64,000 nt of DNA from Chaetorhynchus papuensis (Eukaryota > Chordata > Aves > Passeriformes > Rhipiduridae). Every line of letters begins with the position of its first letter. Position 1 is the stretch's first letter. Shown here piece after piece: positions 12,201 through 24,200 of the stretch. The notes under the pieces are model-generated. The model made no database searches. It saw only the letters and a list, made by a program, of their open reading frames with translations, and was not told where the DNA came from. Location of the stretch: assembly GCA_013396525.1 (NCBI GenBank), contig VWYX01000014.1, positions 248,001 to 312,000 on the forward strand. The letters run 5' to 3'. Made by a program: the position numbers and the translations under genes.

Positions 12201-15200
12201 GTGGATATAGATTCAGTTAATGTAAAGGATTCCTTAGACTCTCAGAAAGATGGACAAGAGACAGCTCAAATGAGTCCTCTGTCCATGCATTTCCAAACTG
12301 CTTCAACAGGAGAACTGAGACAGGAGAGCTCCTTTCACCACAGTATTGAAAGCATTTGGGAAGAATGCAAAATTATAATTAAAGCTTCCTCACAAAAAAG
12401 TCATCAGATTCAACAGCTACTTCAACAAGTTGAAGACTTAGAGAAGAGACTTCATGACAGTGAGAATTACAGCAATCAACTAAAAATAAAATTAAATGAG
12501 ATTACAAATAAAGATCATCAGTCTGTAAAGGAAAAAGATCTTACAAATCAGTTACAAGAGCAAATCCAGAAGAAAACCCAGGATTTTGAAAACCAGGCTG
12601 CAGAAAATCAGAGAGTAATTGCACAGTTTCAGGAGAAAGTTACCAGCTACGAGGGAAAAATAAAAAATCTTGAATGCCTTTTGGAGGCTTTTAGGATGAA
12701 AGATGACAGCATGAAAGAACTGGAAGAAGAACTAAAAGAAAAAGAATCTACTATTTTAAATCTAGAAAGTAATACAGTAGCTCTGCAAGAGAAATGTACC
12801 AGTTTAGACAAAAAACTGAAAGAACTCAATGATCGAGAAGCAAATCTGAAGGATGAAGTTGTGCAGTTGATGAACAGTTTGGAGACCATGAAACACGTTC
12901 TTCAGGAAAAGGAGAAAAATGAGTATGAGCAAATACAGTCTATAGAACTGTAAGTAAATAATGAGATTACTCCTAACCCTTTGAAAATAAAATTAAGTTA
13001 AAACTCCCTCATGTCAACATCAGTTTATTTTGACATAACACATTTGCATGTTTATAAACTTGATTAACCAAACTGCTTCTTTGAGAAGTTTGAATTCACC
13101 ACTTGAATTTTATATTTGCATATTCTGCTGGCTATATTTTCCTCACATGTTTGTATATTCTTTCAAAAATATACACCTAAATCATGTGGAACTATTGTGC
13201 AGGGAAATAGGAACATACAATGAAATTAATTATTTCTTGATTTCTAATAGTTTTGTTGCAGATACTTTCTGAAAGAAATTACATAGTATAATCTTATATC
13301 CTGTCATGTGTACAAAAGTAGGATATGTTTTCTTTGGAAAGGACTGAATGGTAAAAGGAAAGGAAGAAGGAGGGAGGGGGGAAAGCAGATGGTAAACAGA
13401 TGGTTTTGGTAATAGCTGTTCTGCTGTAAGGCTTGAAGGAATAATGGTATTGATGCCTGAAGTGGCCACCTAAAACACAGAGGCTAAACAAGAATAAGAG
13501 AATAAAAGGAGGTATTTATTTGAAGGGCCTTCAAAGGTACACTGTGGGCAGTCAAAAGGCTGCACCCAAGATGGACAATGGGTTATGGGTTCTTCACCCT
13601 TTTATAAGCTTGGTCTATTTGCGTATCAGGGTTAATTCTCCAATTACAACCTCAGCTCATGATGTAATTACCCCAAGTTTGCTCCCCCTTCAGAGGCTTC
13701 TGGTTTACACATTTTGGGGCCTGGTGTCTTTGAGGTGGAAACCTAGGGAGGCTTGTTATGCCTAACCAGCATGGGAGAACAGCAGCTAACAGGCCACAAG
13801 AAACTTCAGAGTTACATAACAGGCAGTACAGGATTTAAAAAATATAAAAGTTAAAACCTAATGCATCAGTGTAGAGGATAGAACTTTCCCTAGCACCCTC
13901 TACTTTTTCAATCTCTCAGAAACAGGAGATTACATGTATCTGAGAGATTATATTTGCTATATGGTGAGGAAATTGCAATTATGTAAAAATAGTTTTAAGG
14001 TGCTCTGTAGCCCTTCTCCTGGCCATGGTTTCTTTAGTGCCATATCTGTGCGTGCTGCACATGCTCCAGAGTACAATCTAACATGAAGGTCTGATGATCC
14101 CCAAACCTGTGCTGGTGAAACTTTGAAAGGATTTCTTTTTCTGAGGCCTTGTATTGTATTGTCATTTATAGAACCTAAAAAACCTTCCTTTAGTTAGTTT
14201 AAAAGTCCAAGATGTCTTCCTGGAAACTCTTTGGAATAAATGTGATCACTTAAAAATAAACCCATCAAACTTATTGTTTACTTTGCGGAACTTGTGATGG
14301 CAAGATTTATTGCAATGTTATTAGTTTTTTCCATTTTTCTTTTTATTTATCTTGATACTTACAAGAACCAGGTGTAGTTATCAACTTTAAACTTATTTGA
14401 TATTAACTTTGGGTTTTTCTAATTTGTAAGGTCACCTAAGGATAAAAATGGTTGCTCTACTGTGCTTAAAAAGATAATATTTTTAAAAAAATGAGTGTTC
14501 AGAAGTGAATCTGAGCAGTTTGTTACTTCAAGCTCATATAATAAGAAATGGAAATTCAAACATAAAATTATAAGGCTTGTTACTGGTCTGATAGAGCTGA
14601 GATTCTATTTGCAAATAAAACCAGCAAAGAGCCTGACTTAATATATAAGACTAATTTTATTTATGTCTCATAATTTCTAACCCAAGGCTACGTAAAGACC
14701 TTTCAGAGAGCTCTGCCCTGGTACAAAGTTTGAAGAAAGATTTGCAGAGGAAAGAGGAAGAATACACAGATTTGAAAGAGAAGTTTTCTGATGCCAAGAA
14801 ACAAATTCAGCAAGTACAAAAAGAGGTTGGTAACCATAGGCAAAATGTTTTTCTGGACTTCTGTTATTGAAACCTGTTTTCACAAATCTCAATCTATGGA
14901 TGTTAAAAGAGACTCATAGTAAGGCTATTTTGAGTGATACATTTAGAGTAACTTCGCTTGTGCACTACCCCTCAAATTTAGCGAAGATGCTTGCAAAAAT
15001 TTGACTCTAATTTAAGTAGTTGGTTATCTAGGTAACTTACAGACATTGTAAAAGGCTTATAACTAAATATAGGTTTTGCTTGCTGTCTTTTTGCAGGTGT
15101 GTACCATGCAAACTCAGGAGAAATCCCTGAGGAAACAAGTTAATGAACTTGAGAAAATTAAAAAGCAGTTTAGTGAAGAATTAGACTTCAAACAGCGCAC

Positions 15201-18200
15201 AATCCTGCAACTTAAAAAGGTATTTTGTTTTCTAAAATTTTATCTGCTCTTAGTTTTCTAACTAATCTACTAATGAGGCAAGTTTTCCAAGCAGCTGGAG
15301 AAATTTTAACCCCAGCTTCTGTAAGCTAAGAGTAGCCATCTGAAATTCGTTTTAGCAGATGAATGAAAAATGTTTAAAGAAATTCCCATGCAGGACATTA
15401 TTTGAAACAATTTGACAATCTGTCTAGTAATAAGTACTTAATACCTGCAGAGTTTCTGATTAGCGACACTTAGATACATTAGTAGTAATGTCTCTTTTTA
15501 TTTTTTAAACAGCTGGAATCCTACTTTATACTAGATGAAGAACTTACTCATTTGGACTATTTGTCTTAAATACTTTATTCATTATTTATTAAGTTCGAAA
15601 TGAAAAGCTATTAATTTCTAGCATATGTATTTGTTCCTTTCCGCATGTTTTAACTTATTTAATTTGCTTTCAATGTGATATTTAGGAGCAGTTGAATAAA
15701 GAAAAGCTGGAAGAAATCTCCAAACAATACGAGAAAACACATAAAGGTCAGAAAGAATCATTATGGTTCCAATTTTCTTGTGTGTATGCAAAGACAACAT
15801 AATGAGTGATCATGCCAATAACAAATTTGGAGAGTCTTGTATGTTTAGAGTACCAAGACACTCCAACCTGGACATTAAAATCTCACAGTCAGAAAGTAAT
15901 TTTTATTGAATTGTTATTAGATATATTTGTAAGAAAAGAAACAGTCTCAGATTAAGAAACATAAGCCTCAGATAAAGTGTAAAGTAAATATTGGGATTTA
16001 CTTGCTATTTTAGTTGCCCATTGTAACAAAAGCATGAACTAGCACAATATTGTGCGTGCTAGCACGAAGTTTCTGCAGATTTGATAAACATTTAGCAGTT
16101 GAACAGTGTCTAGTTTCTCATGGCGATATAAGCCAGAGTCTGACATTTAACATCAAAACACACATCTAAGTTGGTGAGAATAGAATCACTTAAGAATTTG
16201 GGATGTGGATAGTTCACTATAGATGCTCTATCTCGTTCTAATAGAGTTTTTGGTATCAGGGAATGGAGAAATGACTTGTAATTAAAGCACTTTGGGAGCA
16301 AACTAGGAGGCTCATCTGTAAATTTATTTTCAAATTTTCAGATCTGTGTGCAAAGGAAAAAATAATTGAAGATATGCGGATGACATTAGAAGAACAAGAA
16401 CAGACTCAGATCGAACAAGATCAAGTGCTTGAAGCCAAATTAGAAGAGACCAACAGATTAGTTTTGGGTAATCTCTCCATGGAAAGGGAGCATGGAAGCA
16501 AAATTGTTTTGAATGTGTTTTATGATAGCTGCTTTACATTTCTGGTTTTACTTGTCAATTGTTATTTAGGCATTAGTTTTATGTAACAAATAGCAATTTC
16601 CTAAAAGGCTTCTGCTGTCTGTGATCATAGCTGATAAACCCAAGCAACTTTAATAGAAGGATATGAACATGTCTAAATACATGTTTAAAGTTATACATTA
16701 TGTGAACTCATTTTGTGTTTTGACTAGAACTGGAAGCATGGAAGCAGAAATATAGAGAGCTGAATAACCAGTGCAATAGTGACTGGCAGAAAAAGATGAG
16801 CAAAAATGAGGAGAAAACCACAAACGAAAATGAAGAATTAATAAAGCTGCAGGAAGAACTGAAGGTAAAACATAATGATATAGTTCATACTTAAATCTAA
16901 GGCCATAACTCCCATTTAGGAGTCTAATTTTGGGGGGGTCATTGTCTTCAAGAGCCTAGGGCATGATATGGCAAATTATTACACTGGTAAAGGAAACCCC
17001 CTCTGAAGAATTTTTTCGTACAGCATCACCGATACCCCGTAGAGGAGTGCACCCAGCCCTATGTTTTGGTATTGCCATGCACAGTGCTTTTCTAGCTGGT
17101 CTCCTCTTACAGTTGTCTTGATCCAACTCCTGATAGCAGCTCCAGAGATCTTTCCTGTCAGTTGCTAAATCAAACTCACTCAAGATCTTGTGCTTGCTGC
17201 ATGACCTGTAAGCCCTTCCTGTAATGCTGAGGACTTTCCTCTAACTTTCCTTGGAATGGAAAGTAGACTTATTTTCTAAGCAACTTTACAGGTGCTTGCT
17301 GTCTTATGTGGTAGAATGTCTGACAAGAGGTTTGATTGTGATAGAAAGGGAGACAAAATTGCTGTAGATTGAAGTGACATTCATAGGTACCTGCTATCTC
17401 TGCCTACCATTCAAACTGTACTGCATTGTACTGTACTCACTTTCAGTCTTGAAGCAGAGGTTAGCTTTCTAACATGACCTTTAAGGTAGCATAAAAGATT
17501 GGGGATTTGTAAGGTAGAAGCGTCTCTTTGCCATTACTTTTGGTGTAACTTTTATAGTGCCTGTGATTTACTGAGAATGCTTTGAGGGAAAAAAAACCCT
17601 CTGTTCCATGAAGATGTGCCAGTCTGAATAAGAAATCTTAAAAATGGATAATTTTTTTCAATACAGAAGAACGAATGAGAGTATAATACTTGTGTCTGGG
17701 AGTATGCTAGAGTAAAACTATGCTACTGCTTCTGTTTCTGAAATTAATCCGTTCGATGGTATTCTGAATTTTAAGTCTTTTTTTTTTCTCTCTACTTACA
17801 ATTTTGTTTCTGGTTCCATCAAATTAGGAAAATGAAGCAAAGTATCAGACTGATAGAAAAAAGTGGCTTGAGGAAAAAATGGGACTCATAAATCAAGTAA
17901 AAGAAGCTGAGAACCATCGCAACAGGGAAATGAGGAAGTTTGTGGAGGACAGAGAACATCATGTAAAGCAACAAGCAGAAATTGTAAGTGACTTTGTCTG
18001 AGCAGTGTCCTGCAGTGTCTTCAGTACACAGTAAATCACACATCAAGTGTTGAACGGTGAGGGTACTTGAGACTAGCTGGCCTTTGTCAGTTCCCTGACT
18101 TTCTCACATGACAGAGCCCAAATGAGATGTTCTCAATACGAAAAAGGAAGAATAGGATCATAAAATGAAAACACTTTGTACATAATGGAGCTCAGTATGC

Positions 18201-21200
18201 CTGTTCCTTCCTGTCCCATCACTACCACCTCACTATGAAGTCTTTGGATTTCCTATTGTGTGTAAAGCACCAATAAATAACCTACACTTTAATGAATTGC
18301 TTCTTAAAAGCAAAGAAAACTTACTTTGGAAAATACTTGGTCAGTATGCTGTGGTAATATGTGCTAGCACTGGGGAGACTGATAGTTATTGACTAAGACA
18401 CCTTGTTCACTGGACACCATCAAGGTTGTAAGTTTTTTATCAGATGAAATTATTATATGAACATCTGCAATCTAAAACTGCATTTGCATCTAGAAGTAGG
18501 TAGCAATGCCTTTATGGACCTGCAATCAGTACAGGAGGATGTTAGGAGCTTATAACTACTTTTACTTTATCTGTGACTTTTCTTGCCTGAGAATTGTTAT
18601 TAATAAAATCTTCAAGTGAGCAAACAAGAGTTGTGGTTCTCGAAAAGAGAATTCTCTTCATAAAGAGTATAACTACAGATTTTCTGACTGAAACATGGTT
18701 TACTTTTGCATATTTGTACTGAAACTAGTTCTGTGTGGGCTTTATAAGGTCTGCATAGGCTCTTAAGCTGACTGAAGCCATAAAATAGTGCTAACTGTGC
18801 AAAGCAAAACTAGCAGTACAGTTCAGATACTGCCTGTAAGTGGTGTTCTAGTCTAACCTACCTTTATCAATATTTAGGAAAGACTCACTGCACAGCTGGT
18901 AGAGAAGGACAGCAATCTTCAGAAGTGGCGTGAAGAAAGAGATGAATTAGTAGAAGCTTTGGAAGTACAGCTCAAGACTTTGGCTTCTAGCACCATCCAA
19001 AAAGATAAAGAAATAGAAGAGCTGAAACAGGCTGCACTAACGGCTTCAGAAAAGGTCAATTCTCTTTCTTCTGTGTGATTTTTTTGGGGTTTTTTGTTAC
19101 TCGTTAATTCTGCAAAATACTATAGTTGCTCTTTGCATTCTGGCTCTATTTTTTGTTCTTAAACACTGTCATATTGAAACCATTTGCAGCTAATTTAAAA
19201 AGAAAAGCTTTACATTTGTTTGAAACTGAATTTGTAATAGTAATTGGAGTTTGAAAATATTTAGTAGTGCAACTAAACACTCTGTGAATTCGGACTGGAT
19301 ATCTGAAACAACTCTTCAATTTGTTGTCTTTTTCACTGCACCAAGAACTTCATGAGCAAATGGGAGGTGAACTTAGAATTCTAAATAAGTATAGTAAAAT
19401 AAAAGATTTTGCATTAGGTTTCTTCAGACTCTTATAAGACTTTTTTCACTTTACATAGAGGCATTAAATGAGTGCCTTTGTATTGGATACCTGGCTGGTT
19501 GAGCCTGCAGTTATAAAACTGATATGACCAAGTAATCACAATGATGCTCGTGATATGTATTACTTTCTTTTGACAGTCCTGAAATTTGTGGCAATTTTTG
19601 CTCTGTTTATTAGGACAAGGAAACTGACATAGAAGATCTAAGGAAACAGCTAGCAGAGAAAGATGACTTTATAAAGGAAATGAAACAGCAGATTAACCAT
19701 GAAAATCTTCAGTCTTTGGCAGAAGTACCTTTACCTGAAGAAGGACAAGATAAAATTGATCAGTGTGTAAACAAAGAGGTATGTTTGTTTCTGTACTAAT
19801 GATATGTAAATAATTCTGGGGTTTTTTCAGTATATATTTCTGTATATAGTTCTGCAAAGCTCCCAAAACTTCTTTGTACTTTACCTCTATCTTCAGTTCT
19901 AAGTTCTTATTCATTCTTTCACACTCACTCTAAGAAAATAAGTATTTTAGTTAATCAAGTATTACCTCTCTATACATTATAGAACCTTTACACCTGAGGT
20001 AAAAACTAGTTAACTAATCCAGGTTCTAGAGCTCTGGAGACATGGTATTTGTAGTGTCATCTCAGTTTGATTATGTCAGTGTTAAGGGGATTTCAACTCA
20101 AACCACTTTCATGGTGTCACCTGTCATGTAGTGAGATGATTCTGTAATTAACCTGCCCATATGGGGGTTCATAAGAATAAAACAGTATCTTACATCCTAC
20201 TCAAAACCAAACCAAAACAGTATTTGAAGTGTACACAAAACTAGAAATAAAAGCTGTATAATATAATCATGTGAACAATTATATCTGACTTCAGCTGTGT
20301 GCTCTTGTAAACTTACCTCTCAGTGCTGCACATGAAGTGACTGATTATTAGATAAGTCATCTGGGGAAAAAATACAAACCCTTTTAAATGGATGATTAAG
20401 AGCAGGGCAGACTGGCGTTTGCTTCCTTCCACTGTAGGAATCCTGTGCGTAGCTTTGTTAGCTAATGACATTAACCATTCCTGGGCAACTCTATTAGTCT
20501 GCTCCATTTCTTGGGAATGCAAGTGCTGCTGGGATTCTGGGTGGGATTCCCTCTCAGAATCCCACCGGAGCCTGTTGGATAACTACCTTTTGGCTTTCCA
20601 TGAACTTTAATAATTTTCCTTTTTAAGAGGGAGGTACCCTTCAGGGTGAACCAATGTAAGGAGGAACAGCAGCTGCTCTGGAATTCTCTAGTGTAAGAGG
20701 GGAAGAGAAATCCTTAAAGATGAGCTAGAGAAATACACTTTTCTAAGGAGCAGCAGAGTTAAGATGGAGACAATCACTAAGGGTCTCTACCTTTGAGGAA
20801 AAATGACTTGGAAACAAAGTATCCGGCTGAGTTCAGCAAGGAAAGTTCGGTGGTCATAGATCCAAATAAGTTCAAAATTTAAAAAAAAATGTTTTAGATA
20901 ATAAGGGTTAAACTCTGCTGTAGTTGAAGCAGATTTCTTCACTGCTGTTATAAGTGTTCTAAAAGCTAACAGCTGGAAAATAGAACACCTACTTTGCAGT
21001 CCACTGGGGGACATGTAATATGTATTATAGAGTATTTAACTCATAGTTAGTTTAAAACTTCTTTAATTTCCATATACTTGCAGGACCATTCCGAAATTGT
21101 CCTTGACTCAACAGAAGTGTCCACGGAGGATGGAAAAACTAGTCGGTTCCCAAAACCAGAGATGGAAATCCAGTTCACACCTCTGCAACCCCATAAGATG

Positions 21201-24200
21201 GAGGTGAAGCACCAGGGCAGCACCTCACCAGTTACAGTTAAAATGCTCAGGCCAAGAAGGAAAAGGAAGAGTGTAGAGATGAATGAGGTGTGAATTAGAC
21301 CAACTGACAAAATCTGCTGTGCAGCTTTTCCATTTATTACTCTGATCACTTGTTAAAGCTCTAACTTCTGATTTTCTGCTGAGATCCCAGGGATATAAGT
21401 AGGGTATTATTTAAACCCCATGTCCCCCAAGTGGTGGATCTCTGGCCTGTGCTGAATAAGGTCATAGACTTCAACTGATCCAAACTCTGTCCCCTTGTGC
21501 CTGATTTGCACTTTACCTTTTACATTTCTCTGTCCCAGACAATGCCATTTGTTCCTGTCTCCAGCTCTGATCTGTGGGATTACTTATCAGTTCTATCAAA
21601 TTGTTTCTTTTTGTTTAGGCAATCGTTCCTATCAATTATAATTTCTTCTAATTTTCTTTAGGATTTTGTGAAAAGTGAGAACAAGAGAAATGCAAAACCT
21701 GCTATGGCTGATTCACCTTCTACAAGCAACAAAAAAATGGTTTGATTTTGTTCCATTTTTGAAGTTAGTTTAGCCTTTTCTATAAAGGTAGACTTGTGAA
21801 AGGAGCAAATATTCTTATGCCAGCAGTATCCTATCTATGTATTTCAATAGGATTTTTCAATACTTGTTGTCTTTCTACTAAACTCTGTAAGCCAAAGGGT
21901 CTGTATTTGCCAAGAATGTGTAGTGTCTCAGCTGCAGTGTGCAGTGATTCAAAGGGGAAGGATGTTGCATATTAAATAGTTAAAAAGACTGTAGAGCATA
22001 CTATTAAAATGTGCTATTACAGGCAATGCCTTTGAGGTAAAACTAAAGTTTATCTATATTCATGGCAATTAGAAAAAGATTATTTTAGGCCATAGTAGTA
22101 ACCTAGGCAGGTTCAGAGGGTGAGTGAGAGATTTATTTGCCCCATCAGATTCTTTTATTTATAATTAAAACAGCTTGTCTAATAAAATACTATACAACTT
22201 TGAATCTGCCTTATTAAAAAAACCCCAACCCTCTGTTTCCTTAATGACTCATGCTCTTAAATATATTCTGTGAAACTTTGGCAATTTTCTTTCTTCTTGG
22301 TGTAAAATGAGATTGTCTACTTTACTTGCTGTAGTGATATCATTATGAAAATGAACAAAGCTGTCAGTAGCAAAGCTCAATGTGTCAGCTTGAAAATAAC
22401 ATTGAAGTAAAATAAAATTAAATTAAACTGAAAGATTAAGTCTACTCTCAACTTAAACAATGATCCTGTATTTTTGTACAGATGTCTACTGCACAATCTC
22501 TTGGAAAAGAATACCGCTTAAGAAGGCAAGAATCTTCTCTAAGTAAAAAGTCAGCTAAGAAGAAAGATGGGACACTGCAGAAAATTGGTGATTTTTTCCA
22601 AAGTTCTCCTACTATTTTTCACTCTAAAGGTTTGTACAGTATAAATAAGGCTTATTTTCTATTCTCTGGCCATTGCAGAATGGCAGAAAAGATTGTCATG
22701 GTTGCGAGGACCATTTAATTTTAAAATTTAGGTTAAGTGTGAAATACAAACCAGGTGGAATGAAAGATGCAGTGTGAAATATGTGTATATTTCTCATAAA
22801 AGCAATGATAACTGTTAGGCCCAAATCGTTGAAGTTACTCTGTACTTGTTTACAGGTAAAGGCAATTTTAGAAACTCACCCTGCTGTTCTAACAAAACCA
22901 AGGGCTGAATCCAAACTCTAAATCTTTCCTTGTTTTATAAGCAATCTCTTGTTGCTGTGGAAACTTTGTTAATGTTTTCTGATGTATGTTATTTCTGTGA
23001 AATCTGAAAGCCAGTGACTCATGAAAATATTTGGAAGACTTCATTAGACTGAATATAGAGCAATTAATGGATTTTGTTAAGTTTAGGTATAGCCTTGGGA
23101 AGATTGATTGCTAGGACTTTCCATTGAAGGATATGTTTTTCTTTTTTCCTATGATAAGAATGATCTCTGGGTTACTGTGCTTCTTACAAAAAAAAAAAAT
23201 AGCAGAGGGCACAGGGGATCACCAGTATTTAATTCTAAAAGACACTTGTATTTGTTTGTTTAGAACAAAGTTGGTCATTATTTAAGGTGGACAGTTAAAA
23301 TAAACTCCTGCACCAACTTGAAAGCTTGTCCTGCTACAGACTACATCTTATCTGGCATAATGCAGTCTGGATAATAACTGTGTGAAATTTAAAAAAATTT
23401 CTACCTTTGTCATATTGGTTCCGTGAGCACAGTATTTATTATTATCAATGGAAGCCAAAGTCAGACTACTTAAAATTTCATTCTTAACTTGAATACTTAA
23501 TTTGAGCAAATGAGTTCTGGTTTGTAACCTTTATTACCATGTCCTGTATGGTTTCCCTCTTTGTATAACAGTATTGCTTATTTCTTATATTTCTTACTTT
23601 TGTCTAGTGCACATATTCTTCTCTTTAAAGAGCTAGTACTAGTTTGATAAAATTATAAAAATGTATAGAGAAAATTGACTGTACACTGTGCTTCTGTCTG
23701 CACAAAGAAGTTAAGCCTGTTGCTCAACCTAAGTCTTTAAGTGAGATCTCAGTGAGATCTGGATCCTAATTGATTTTTAATGTGCTATTTAAATGTGTCC
23801 TTTAAGCATTTGCATCTGAAGCTACAGAAAACTGCTTCCAGCTACAGAAAACCTGCAGTCAAATACCACTTCTGAATTTTTATATTTGAGTCTTGGACTA
23901 CACTGGTTTAATTTTTAAACTGTTTTAATAAAGCCTGCTTTATTCATGAATTTTAAGGCTCACAAAACCATGACATGTATTTATGATAAAATTTGTCTTC
24001 TAGCAAAGAAGCTTATTGAGACAATAAGCTCTCCCAAGTCTGCAGAACCAGAAAATGTCAAAGAAAATGAGCTCAAGCCAAAACGAGCTAAGAGAAAGCT
24101 GTATACAACTGATATTTCTTGCCCTCTGGATATCCCTGGTTCTTCAGTGAGTGATTAAGATTCCTGTTTTACCCACTGTAATGTTTTTTCTGTAATCTTA

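Larger units (their letters stand above)
14826..24003 (+). other. KIF20B introns 3' of the large exon
   Basis: Ten introns of 260 to 1,374 nt. They contain short homopolymers (G7 near 16931, A12 near 23188) and otherwise ordinary AT-rich sequence. Nothing gene-like or clearly repeat-derived was recognised, though diverged repeats could be missed by eye. Confidence 0.5.

Noticed and set aside
13445..13873. Target-site duplication around the solo LTR
   Set aside because: Flanks ggtat and gtgta do not match at 4, 5 or 6 bases, so the retrovirus class cannot be inferred from duplication length.
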